Notes under the pieces: model-generated
Seen by the model: the letters and a program-made list of their open reading frames with translations, nothing else
What the model was told of the DNA's origin: nothing
Databases searched by the model: none
Translations under genes and position numbers: made by a program
Shown: piece after piece, positions 43,592 to 51,070 of the stretch
How the letters are laid out: every line of letters begins with the position of its first letter
Numbering within the stretch: the first letter of the stretch is position 1
Assembly: GCF_016583825.1 (NCBI RefSeq)
Contig: NZ_NRRV01000016.1
Coordinates: forward strand, 1-64,000
Direction of reading: 5' to 3'
Length of the DNA stretch: 64,000 nt
From: Thiohalocapsa halophila
GTDB lineage: Bacteria; Pseudomonadota; Gammaproteobacteria; Chromatiales; Chromatiaceae

Positions 43592-43714
43592 CTGTCGGGC
43601 TTCGCTGCGCTCAGCCCGACCTACGACGCGCCGCTGCGGCCGATTTCGTTGCCAGCCCGGCGTAGGTCGGGCCGACGCTGGGAGGCCCGACGCTGGAAGG
43701 CCCGACGCTCAGGC
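43592..43714. repeat. GTAGGTCGGGC palindromes and 15-bp tandem repeat
   Basis: CTGTCGGGCTTCGCTGCGCT then CAGCCCGACCTAC (43592-43623) is the best copy of the dispersed palindrome family. GTAGGTCGGGC recurs inverted at 43662, followed by three 15-bp tandem units at 43669-43713 (GGGCCGACGCTGGGA, GGCCCGACGCTGGAA, GGCCCGACGCTCAGG). Confidence 0.7.
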
Positions 43715-43759
43715 GGCGTCGAGTGTGCAGCATCGGGCGTTTCGCGTCCGGGCCGACAC

Positions 43760-43945
43760 TCAGGCAGCAACCGCCGGCGGTCGATTCTGCCGCGGCGGCA
43801 AGAATACGGTGCCCTTGCCGAAGCGATTGATCGCCTCGTTGCGCACCCAGGTCGGGGCGTCGCCGTAGAGTCGCAGATAGGTGAAGCCGCAGTCGCCGCG
43901 CTCGATGCTCGCGACCCAGTGGGTGAAGTTGTCGTTGTCTTGCAT
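43760..43945 (-). CDS. Small hypothetical protein
   Basis: Sixty-one residues from ATG 43945, which follows GGAGG seven bases upstream. No family recognised. The sequence starts MQDNDNFTHWVASIERGDCG and continues with aromatic-rich FTYLRLYGDAPTWVRNE, suggesting a folded small protein. Flanked by repeats on one side and a long gene-free stretch on the other. Confidence 0.55.
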   Translation of the reverse strand: MQDNDNFTHWVASIERGDCGFTYLRLYGDAPTWVRNEAINRFGKGTVFLPPRQNRPPAVAA

Positions 43946-44337
43946 GCTCACTCCTCCGCCGCCCTGGCGGGTTGCTCGTTGTAATGGGCGGTTTTTGTCG
44001 AACGCCGACGACGCCGGCGGCGATCCCCTGCCGCCAACACTACCTTAACTCTATCCGACAATGACCGCGATGGCTTGATCCCTTGCGCTCGGGTGCCGAC
44101 TTTCCTCACATGGCGGGGTCGGAGCGCATCGGCCCGCCACTTGCTGGAGCCAGAGGCACGGAATCTGCGTCGATCACAACGACCCTCGCCCACCTGGGCG
44201 TACTGGCCTGTGCGGGGGGCTGCCCGTCGCGGCGGGGACGCCGCTCCCACCAAGCAATCGACCGGCCAGGGTTATGATCGAGGCGGCGGCGTCTTGGTCA
44301 CCAACCGGCTCCTCCCCCAACTCCCGGCGAGCCCCGC
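43946..44337. other. Gene-free stretch with REP unit
   Basis: No gene supported in 390 nt. At 44222-44250 (minus orientation) GTGGGAGCGGCGTCCCCGCC then GCGACGGGC is nearly identical to the unit at 14693. The rest shows no further structure I can name. Confidence 0.5.
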
Positions 44338-45864
44338 ATGGCCACACAACACAACCCCGAGCGCCCCATGGAGCTGGTCTGGCTAAAGCGCGACCTGCGC
44401 CTGCGCGACCACGCACCGCTGCTGGAGGCCGCCGCCCGCGGCCCCGTGCTCTGCCTCTATGTCTACGAGCCGGAGCTCATGGCGCACGAGACCACGCATG
44501 CCGCGCACCTCGCATTCATCCATGCATCGCTAGGCGAGCTGGACGCGGCCCTGCGCGAGCGCGGCGGCGGGCTCGTCACCCGCGTCGGCAACCTGCCCGA
44601 GGTCTTCGACCGGCTCCATGCCGAGCGCCCCATCGCCCGGCTCTGGAGCCACGAGGAGACCGGACTCGGCATCACCTACGAGCGCGACAAGCGCGTCAAG
44701 CGCTGGACGCGGGAGCAGGGCATCGAGTGGATCGAGCTGCCGAATCACGGCGTCTTCCGCCCGCTCGCGGACCGTGATGGCTGGTCCGCGCGCTGGCGCC
44801 GGCGCATGGCCGAGCCGGTGCGCCCGGCGCCCGAGCGCATCCACGGTGTCCTGAACCTGCCGAGCGCCGGCATCCGCAGCCCGGCGGACCTCGGCGTGGC
44901 CGGAGAGCTGCGGCCGGAGGCGGTGGCGCCCGGCATCGACGTGGCGCACGGGGTGCTCGCGGACTTCCTCGCCCAACGCTCGCGCAGTTATCAGGGCGAC
45001 ATCTCCAGCCCGGTCACTGCCTGGAGCGGCAGTAGCCGGCTGAGCCCGCACCTGGCCTGGGGCAATCTGTCGGTCCGCGAGGTCTACCAGGCCACCACCG
45101 GCCGGATCGCCCGGCTCAAGGCCATGCCGGACCGCGACGCCAAGGACTGGGCCAAGTCGCTCGGCTCCTTCGCCAAGCGCCTGCACTGGCATTGCCACTT
45201 CATCCAGAAGCTCGAAGACCAGCCGGACATCGAATTCCGCAACCTGAGCCGCGCCTGCGACGGCCTGCGCGACGAGCGCCCCGACGCGGTCCTGCTGGAC
45301 GCCTGGCGCTTCGGTCAGACCGGCTATCCCATGGTGGATGCCTGCATGCGGGCGCTGGCCGCCGGCGGCTGGATCAACTTTCGCATGCGCGCCATGCTCA
45401 TGAGCTTCGCGAGCTACCACCTCTGGCAGCATTGGCGCGAGCCGGCACTGCACCTGGCACGGCTGTTCCTGGACTTCGAGCCCGGCATCCATCTCAGCCA
45501 GGCGCAGATGCAATCGGGCACCACCGGCATCAACGCCGTGCGCATCTACTCCCCGGTGAAGCAGGTGCGCGACCACGACCCGGAGGGCGTGTTCATCCGC
45601 CGCTGGTGCCCGGAGCTTAAGCTGGTGCCGAACGCCTACCTGCCACGCCCCGAGACCATGCCGGCGCACGTCCAGCACGCCGCCGGCTGCGTCATCGGCC
45701 GCGACTACCCGGCGCCCATCGTCGACAACGGCAAGGCCTGGTTCCGCGCCCGCCAGCGCATGGGGGCGCTGCGTGCCCGCGGCGAAGCCCGCAGCGAGGC
45801 CCGACAGATCCACCGCCGCCACGGCAGCCGTAAGCGCCCGGACGCCTCCCGGACGGCGCGCTGA
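44338..45864 (+). CDS. Cryptochrome/photolyase family protein
   Basis: FAD protein of 508 residues in the DNA photolyase/cryptochrome superfamily. The N-terminal antenna domain starts MELVWLKRDLRLRDH. The FAD domain shows SRSYQGDISSPVTAWSGSSR, LGSFAKRLHWHCHFIQKLED, GYPMVDACMRALAAGGWINF and PVKQVRDHDPEGVFIRRWCP. Classical class I CPD photolyases have NNGGWQW before the last motif; here it reads HLSQAQMQSGTTGIN, so substrate repair type is uncertain. ATG 44338; ATG 44368 begins the conserved part. Confidence 0.85.
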   Translation: MATQHNPERPMELVWLKRDLRLRDHAPLLEAAARGPVLCLYVYEPELMAHETTHAAHLAFIHASLGELDAALRERGGGLVTRVGNLPEVFDRLHAERPIARLWSHEETGLGITYERDKRVKRWTREQGIEWIELPNHGVFRPLADRDGWSARWRRRMAEPVRPAPERIHGVLNLPSAGIRSPADLGVAGELRPEAVAPGIDVAHGVLADFLAQRSRSYQGDISSPVTAWSGSSRLSPHLAWGNLSVREVYQATTGRIARLKAMPDRDAKDWAKSLGSFAKRLHWHCHFIQKLEDQPDIEFRNLSRACDGLRDERPDAVLLDAWRFGQTGYPMVDACMRALAAGGWINFRMRAMLMSFASYHLWQHWREPALHLARLFLDFEPGIHLSQAQMQSGTTGINAVRIYSPVKQVRDHDPEGVFIRRWCPELKLVPNAYLPRPETMPAHVQHAAGCVIGRDYPAPIVDNGKAWFRARQRMGALRARGEARSEARQIHRRHGSRKRPDASRTAR

Positions 45865-46009
45865 GGACCTTCGCCGCCGACTATGCTGTAGACAGGCGCA
45901 GCGCGCGCGGGGCGGCAACCCTCCGCGGGCGAATCATGGCATGCCGTCCCCGCGGCGCGCTGCGCCGAACAGGCGATAGGTCTGCGTCATACGCTCAGGA
46001 GGTCATGCG

Positions 46010-46372
46010 ATGATCCAGCGACTCACCGGACTCCCGGACAATGTCATCGGCTTCAGCGCCCACGGCCAGGTCACGGCGGCCGACTACGAGGACCACGTCA
46101 TGCCCGCCGTGGAGGAGGCGTTCATGCGTCATGAGAGGATCCGGCTCTTGTACCACCTCGGCGAGGACTTCGACGGCTTCGACGCCGGCGCCCTGTGGGA
46201 CGACAGCAAAGTGGGCCTGAGCCACCTCGCCGCCTGGGAGCGAATCGCGCTGGTGACGGACATCGGCTGGCTGCGCGGTGCGACCAAGGCCATGGGCTTC
46301 ATGATGCCGGGGCAGGTGCGCGTGTTCACCAACACCGAGCTGGAGACCGCCCGCAACTGGCTCGTCAGCTGA
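46010..46372 (+). CDS. SpoIIAA-like STAS-fold protein
   Basis: Protein of 120 residues matching the SpoIIAA-like family: IGFSAHGQVTAADYEDHVMP, RIRLLYHLGEDFDGFDAGAL, IALVTDIGWLRGATKAMGF and GQVRVFTNTELETARNWL. ATG 46010 sits after AGGAGGT. The family is thought to have a regulatory or lipid-related role, not established here. Monocistronic. Confidence 0.85.
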   Translation: MIQRLTGLPDNVIGFSAHGQVTAADYEDHVMPAVEEAFMRHERIRLLYHLGEDFDGFDAGALWDDSKVGLSHLAAWERIALVTDIGWLRGATKAMGFMMPGQVRVFTNTELETARNWLVS

Positions 46373-46398
46373 CGCGCCGGGGGTCGCCTATCGCCGGC

Positions 46399-47280
46399 TC
46401 AGTCCGAGCGCTCGGGCGCCGTCAGCCCGGTCAGCTCGGCGCTGAGGCGCCAGAGCTCGGCGTTCGCGGCCGGGTCGTCGGCCTGCTCTGGTGCGGTGAT
46501 GGGCTTGCGCCCGCCGAAGTACTCGCCGCTGAGGTCGGCCACGTCGTCGGAGGTGAGCAGGTAGAGCACGCGCTCGGCGGCGCGCTCGGGCTTCGGCAGG
46601 GCCCAGCCGAAGGTCTTCGCGAACAGCTTGAGCGCCCAGTTCTGCGCACCATCGGTGCCGCCCAGGTTGGACAGGAAGACGCCCGGGAAGACGCAGTTCA
46701 CCGTCACCCCCGTCCCAGCCAGCCGGCGCGCTAGCTCGCGGGTGAAGTGGATGTTGCCGAGCTTGGCCTGCCCGTAGGCGGCCATCATCCGATACGGACG
46801 GTGCTCCCAATTGAGGTCCGAGAAGTCCATGGCCGTGTCGATCTTGGTGCCGACGTTGACGATGCGCGCACCGCCATCCGCCTGCGCCGCCGCCTTCAGC
46901 AGGTCCAGCAGCAGATTGGTCAGCAGGAAGGGGCCCAAATGATCCACCGCCAGGGTGCGCTCGATGCCGTCCGCCGTCAGGCCAAGCTCGGCGAAGGCGC
47001 TGCCGGCGTTGTTCACCAGCAGGTGCAGCGCGCCAACACGCTGGTGCACCTCCGCCGCGGTGGCCCGGATGTCCGCCTGCGAGGCGAGATTGCAGACCAG
47101 CAGCTCCAGCTGCTCATTGCCGGTGGCCGTTATGATCTCGTCCCGGGCGGCGGCGCCCCGCTCGGCACTGCGGCAGAGCATCAGCACCCGCGCGCCGCGA
47201 GCCGCCAAAGCCATCACCACGGCCTTGCCGAGTCCGGAATTGGCGCCGGTCACCAGCGCCGTCTTGCCTGCCACCTGCAT
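46399..47280 (-). CDS. Short-chain dehydrogenase/reductase
   Basis: NAD(P)-dependent oxidoreductase of 293 residues. Cofactor motif TGANSGLGKAV near residue 9, VNNAG near 88, catalytic Tyr/Lys in YGQAK near 155. The layout (NLASQADIR, DLNWEHRPYR) resembles retinol dehydrogenase-like SDRs; substrate unknown. ATG 47280 begins the fold. Convergent with the SpoIIAA-like gene across 26 nt. Confidence 0.85.
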   Translation of the reverse strand: MQVAGKTALVTGANSGLGKAVVMALAARGARVLMLCRSAERGAAARDEIITATGNEQLELLVCNLASQADIRATAAEVHQRVGALHLLVNNAGSAFAELGLTADGIERTLAVDHLGPFLLTNLLLDLLKAAAQADGGARIVNVGTKIDTAMDFSDLNWEHRPYRMMAAYGQAKLGNIHFTRELARRLAGTGVTVNCVFPGVFLSNLGGTDGAQNWALKLFAKTFGWALPKPERAAERVLYLLTSDDVADLSGEYFGGRKPITAPEQADDPAANAELWRLSAELTGLTAPERSD

Positions 47281-47492
47281 GCGCCTTGCCTCCACGATGA
47301 ATCGATCGCGGCGCTTTCCGCCGCTACGAGGGATATGGCGGCCGGCACCGGTCCATGGCAATGGCGAGCGCGCTTTTCCGGTAGGGTACCCCTATCTGCG
47401 TGCGCCTCCGCCCGCTTGGCAAGCGGAGCACGCTCACGGATCATGCAGGGGCTGAACGGTATTCATCCACCAGGACGACGGATCACGCAGGT

Positions 47493-48803
47493 ATGACCGA
47501 TTCCCCGGACCCAGACGCACCCGACCATAAAGAGGACGACAATCCCGACCTCGCCGGCTTCCTGCACAGCGAATCGCCGCGTCGTCGTAGCGAGCCGGAC
47601 CCGACGGAGTCCCTGCGTCGGCCGCCGCCGCCGCCCGGCGACCCAGGCGACGACGCTGCCGCGGGCCCGGCCACCGAGGATGTGCGCGACCTCCAGAAGT
47701 CGCTGGTGGAGCGCATCGCCGACGTCGACGACGACCGCCGCCGCACGTCGGTGCAGCTGCGCAAGGCCCTGGAGACCCATCGCGACGAGATCCGCGCTCA
47801 GCGCCAGCGCGACCACACCGCACTGCTGGTGCTCATGGGTATCGGCATCATCCTGCTCGCGGCGGTGCTGCTGCTGTTCAACCAGCTCATCCAGACCCGC
47901 AGCAGTCTGGAGGAGCGCCTGGCACAGCTGGAGGGGGCGGCCGCGGCGCCTCAGAGCAGTGCACCGGCCGCGCCGGGCGCCGTCAGCGACATGCAGCAGC
48001 GCATCGACCGGCTGGAGCAGCGCCTGAGTGGGGCCTCCGACACCGAGGACCTCCGGACACGGCTCGCCCGGCTCGAAGCCCAAGCCCAGCCCGCGGGCAC
48101 CATGGGCAAGCTCGACGAGCGCCTGAGCCGGCTGGAGCAGCGCGCTCCCAGCACGGGCGTCGACGCGGCCCCCATCGAAGACATCGACGAGCTCGCCGAC
48201 GCCATCGAGGCCATCGGTGACCGCCTGACAGCACTGGAGGGCCGGCTCGGGCAGCTCGCGGAGGGCCGGGCCACAGCAGCTTCCGCGGAGCCGGGGTCGG
48301 CAGCCGAAGCGGCGCCGGACGCCGCGGACCTGACAGCGGCCGTCGCTGCCGCCGAGCAGCGCCTGGACGACCGACTGGCGCAGCGGCTGGCGGCGCTGTC
48401 CACACAGATCGGCGCACTGCGCGAGCGGTTCGCCGCGCTGCCGACCGGCACGGACACCACAGCGGCGGCCGAGACCGCGGCCGAGCCCACTGAGGCAGAA
48501 GCGGGCGCGGACGGCAGCTTGACCACGGCCGCCGGCACCATTGCGCTACAGCTCGCAGGCTTTCCGAGCCGCGCCGCCATCGACCGCTTCATCGCCCGGC
48601 AGCCGCTGCCGGAGCGGGTGTACCTGACCGTCGACAGCTGGCGCGGGCGCTCCTGGTACGGCTTGGTGCACAGCTTGCACCCGGACATGGCCGCCGCGGA
48701 AGACGCGCGGGCGCAGCTGCCGTCCGAGCTGACGCGCCTGGATATCTGGCTGCGGGAGCTGCCGGCGGGCTCGCGGCTACAGATCTTGGACGGGAGACCC
48801 TGA
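47493..48803 (+). CDS. Single-span membrane protein with coiled coil and SPOR-like domain
   Basis: Bitopic protein of 436 residues: acidic Pro-rich cytoplasmic part (1-85), charged helix, one membrane helix (LLVLMGIGIILLAAVLLLFN, about 113-133), a periplasmic coiled coil of repeated RLEQRL segments, an Ala/Glu-rich linker and a C-terminal SPOR-like domain (IALQLAGFPSRAAIDRFIA then VYLTVDSWRGRSWYGLVHS). The topology resembles DamX, which binds septal peptidoglycan, so a division or envelope role is inferred. ATG 47493 is 2 nt after AGG. Confidence 0.75.
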   Translation: MTDSPDPDAPDHKEDDNPDLAGFLHSESPRRRSEPDPTESLRRPPPPPGDPGDDAAAGPATEDVRDLQKSLVERIADVDDDRRRTSVQLRKALETHRDEIRAQRQRDHTALLVLMGIGIILLAAVLLLFNQLIQTRSSLEERLAQLEGAAAAPQSSAPAAPGAVSDMQQRIDRLEQRLSGASDTEDLRTRLARLEAQAQPAGTMGKLDERLSRLEQRAPSTGVDAAPIEDIDELADAIEAIGDRLTALEGRLGQLAEGRATAASAEPGSAAEAAPDAADLTAAVAAAEQRLDDRLAQRLAALSTQIGALRERFAALPTGTDTTAAAETAAEPTEAEAGADGSLTTAAGTIALQLAGFPSRAAIDRFIARQPLPERVYLTVDSWRGRSWYGLVHSLHPDMAAAEDARAQLPSELTRLDIWLRELPAGSRLQILDGRP

Positions 48804-48884
48804 GGGCGCCGTCCCAATCTACGGCGCCCTCGGCTCCGGCGATTCATCGCGGCCTTGAGGCCACTGCCACAGGCAGTTGCGCCC

Positions 48885-48913
48885 GTGGGAGCGGCATCCT
48901 TGCCGCGACGCAA
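48885..48913. repeat. GTGGGAGCGGC REP unit
   Basis: GTGGGAGCGGCATCCTTGCC followed by GCGACGCAA folds as a GCGGC/GCCGC hairpin. It lies between convergent genes, a typical REP position. Confidence 0.75.
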
Positions 48914-48921
48914 CGGCGCTT

Positions 48922-49632
48922 TCAGGGCGCTATCGTCGGCAGCTCCACACCGTCGCCGTCGAAAACCAGCTCCAGATTCGTCTGCGCCAGGGTGCTGATG
49001 ACGTTTGGATCATCGGCAATGTCGAACACCCAGGTCGCCCGCCGGCCGTTGACGGCATCGGCATTGCTCTCGATGATCTCCCCCGGCGCGACGATGGTCT
49101 GGGCGATGCGGAAGCCGGCGAGCATCGCCGACATCTGCTGCATCAGCTGTTGCTCGGAGGCGCCGGGTGCGCTCATCTCGTCGCCGCCACCCCGCTGGGT
49201 GAGCCGGTAATCGCCCCCGCCCATGCGCGTAACCGTCAGTGCGCTGTCCTCGAACAGCTCGGTGCGCTTGAGCGCCCGAAGGTCGTCAAAGGCCACAGTG
49301 AGGTCGATATACTTCCAGCCGTCTACCACCTCGGACGACAGCGCCGTCAGCTCCACGCCGCTGGGCTTGTCCGCCTCGAACGCCTCGCGCACCTCCGCTT
49401 CGTCGAAGCGAAACGGCTGCTCGGGCTGCACCGACATCCCCTGGCCACCCTGGGCCGACATCTGCTCCATGGCCTGAAGCTGCGCGAGCGTCTGCTCGGA
49501 CATGCCATAGCGCATCTCGAGCGTGCCGGACCCGTCGGGGCTCAGCGTCAATGTCTGGTCGACCTTGATGCAGCCGGCCAGCGCCAGCAGCGCGCCGAGC
49601 ACCAGGACGGTCGCCATGCGTCGCATCGTCAT
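48922..49632 (-). CDS. Predicted lipoprotein
   Basis: Protein of 236 residues with a lipoprotein signal: RRMATVLVLGALLALAGCIK, lipobox LAGC, Cys near 20. The mature part starts VDQTLTLSPDGSGTLEMRYG and reads as beta-rich, like LppM-type or DUF3153-like lipoproteins; I cannot assign a function. ATG 49632 is preferred over an upstream start because the signal peptide begins there. Ends next to a REP unit and is convergent with the SPOR-like gene. Confidence 0.72.
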   Translation of the reverse strand: MTMRRMATVLVLGALLALAGCIKVDQTLTLSPDGSGTLEMRYGMSEQTLAQLQAMEQMSAQGGQGMSVQPEQPFRFDEAEVREAFEADKPSGVELTALSSEVVDGWKYIDLTVAFDDLRALKRTELFEDSALTVTRMGGGDYRLTQRGGGDEMSAPGASEQQLMQQMSAMLAGFRIAQTIVAPGEIIESNADAVNGRRATWVFDIADDPNVISTLAQTNLELVFDGDGVELPTIAP

Positions 49633-49762
49633 GATCTGCACTCTCTGTTGTCGTCTCCAATGCCGCAACAGCGCGGGCGAGCCGCCAATCGCGGCGCGCC
49701 GCCCCGGCCGTCGGCTCCGGCACAGAGTATGCGCCGCGCAAGCGGGTTGACGCGACGCCGGA

Positions 49763-49791
49763 TTCCGTCACATCCGCCAACCCGCTAGACT
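49763..49791 (+). promoter_or_regulatory. Possible promoter of tRNA-Leu
   Basis: TAGACT (49786-49791) as -10, 12 nt before the tRNA, with a weak -35 TTCCGT at 49764 region. Low certainty. Confidence 0.25.
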
Positions 49792-49802
49792 AGCGCCCCT
49801 GC

Positions 49803-49887
<85 letters not shown>

Positions 49888-50049
49888 ATCAGCTCCAAGG
49901 GTTGCGCCATCGCTCTCGCCCGGCTGCGGAATCGCCCGAAGCAACGTGACGCGCTGCCACTCGGGCTGGCGCGATTTGCGCACCCTGCGGCCCACCTCCC
50001 CAAAAGTCGCTGCGGCGGTCTCTCCCATCGCCGCCTAGGCGGACTCCCC

Positions 50050-50274
50050 TCAAGCCGCCATCGGCATGGCCGTGCCGCTGCCGCGCCCGCCCCGCGCTGC
50101 CCGGTAGCGCCGGATGCGCTCCCACACGCGCTCATGGAGGTAGTAGGCGACGGTGTTGACGGCGGGCTCGACGAGGGCCACGGCGCTGCCGACGACGATG
50201 TCGCCGGTGAGGGCATAGGTCACGCCGAAGGCGACGCTGAAGTGCATGATCGCGAAGGTGATGGTCTTGGTCAT
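50050..50274 (-). CDS. DUF2061 small membrane protein
   Basis: Seventy-four residues of the DUF2061 family: MTKTITFAIMHFSVAFGVTY then ALTGDIVVGSAVALVEPAVN, two short membrane helices, then VAYYLHERVWERIRRY and a basic tail. Function unknown. A Fur-like palindrome lies 29 nt upstream of its ATG. Confidence 0.8.
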   Translation of the reverse strand: MTKTITFAIMHFSVAFGVTYALTGDIVVGSAVALVEPAVNTVAYYLHERVWERIRRYRAARGGRGSGTAMPMAA

Positions 50275-50302
50275 GGGTCTGCTCCAAGGCTGTATGCGAT
50301 TT

Positions 50303-50325
50303 ATGAGAATGATAGCGCTTCTCAT
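50303..50325. promoter_or_regulatory. Fur-like palindrome
   Basis: ATGAGAA and TTCTCAT are inverted with a 9-nt spacer (TGATAGCGC), resembling a Fur box (GATAATGATAATCATTATC) at roughly two thirds of positions. It sits upstream of the DUF2061 gene in an A/T-rich patch that is unusual for this genome. Confidence 0.4.
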
Positions 50326-50572
50326 TTGCATATATAGACGATTGTGTCGACCGAATCCATCGGCATAACCAATCGCAAGATTGTCAACCACGAGACAAGA
50401 GATCGCAGAGGTCGGCCGCCGGGGGAGCAAGCCGCGCCGGATCAGCGAATGACGCCACCTTGGCATCGCGGCCGGCGCGCCGACATTGGCGTTACCATGA
50501 CAGCGTGCCGGCGCTGCCGGCAGACCGCTCTCCCCCCACCGCCCCGCGTCCATCCGTACGGAGGTCACCGCG

Positions 50573-51040
50573 ATGATCGAGCTTCGCGTCAACGGCGAGA
50601 CACACCAGTTGGACATCGACCCGCAGATGCCCCTGCTCTGGGCGCTCCGGGAGCACGTCGGCCTCACCGGCACCAAGTACGGCTGCGGTATCGGCCAGTG
50701 CGGCGCCTGCACCGTGCATCTGGGCGGTGCGGCGGTGCGCTCGTGCTCGGTGCCCGTCAGCGCGGCGGCGGACCAGGACATCACCACCATCGAGGGGCTC
50801 GCCGACGGCCCGCGGGGCGCCGTGGGCAGTGCGGTGCAGCAGGCGTGGCAGGACCTGGACGTGGTGCAGTGCGGCTTCTGCCAGTCGGGCCAGATCATGC
50901 AGGCGACAGCGCTGCTCGCCACCGACCCGGCCCCGGACGACGCCGCCATCGACACCAACATGACCGGCAACATCTGCCGCTGCGCCACCTATGCGCGCAT
51001 CCGCAGGGCCATCCACAAGGCCGCGCAGGCGCTGGGCTGA
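50573..51040 (+). CDS. Isoquinoline 1-oxidoreductase-type [2Fe-2S] subunit
   Basis: Small subunit (155 residues) of a xanthine-oxidase-family molybdenum hydroxylase. Plant-type cluster motif [13 protein letters not shown] near residue 40; second cluster [10 protein letters not shown] and [14 protein letters not shown]. It pairs with the large Tat-exported subunit 30 nt downstream and enters the periplasm with it. ATG 50573 follows GGAGGTCACCGCG. Substrate is unknown (aldehydes or N-heterocycles are typical). Confidence 0.9.
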   Translation: MIELRVNGETHQLDIDPQMPLLWALREHVGLTGTKYGCGIGQCGACTVHLGGAAVRSCSVPVSAAADQDITTIEGLADGPRGAVGSAVQQAWQDLDVVQCGFCQSGQIMQATALLATDPAPDDAAIDTNMTGNICRCATYARIRRAIHKAAQALG

Positions 51041-51070
51041 GTCAGGCACACAGAGCCCAAGGAGACGAGC

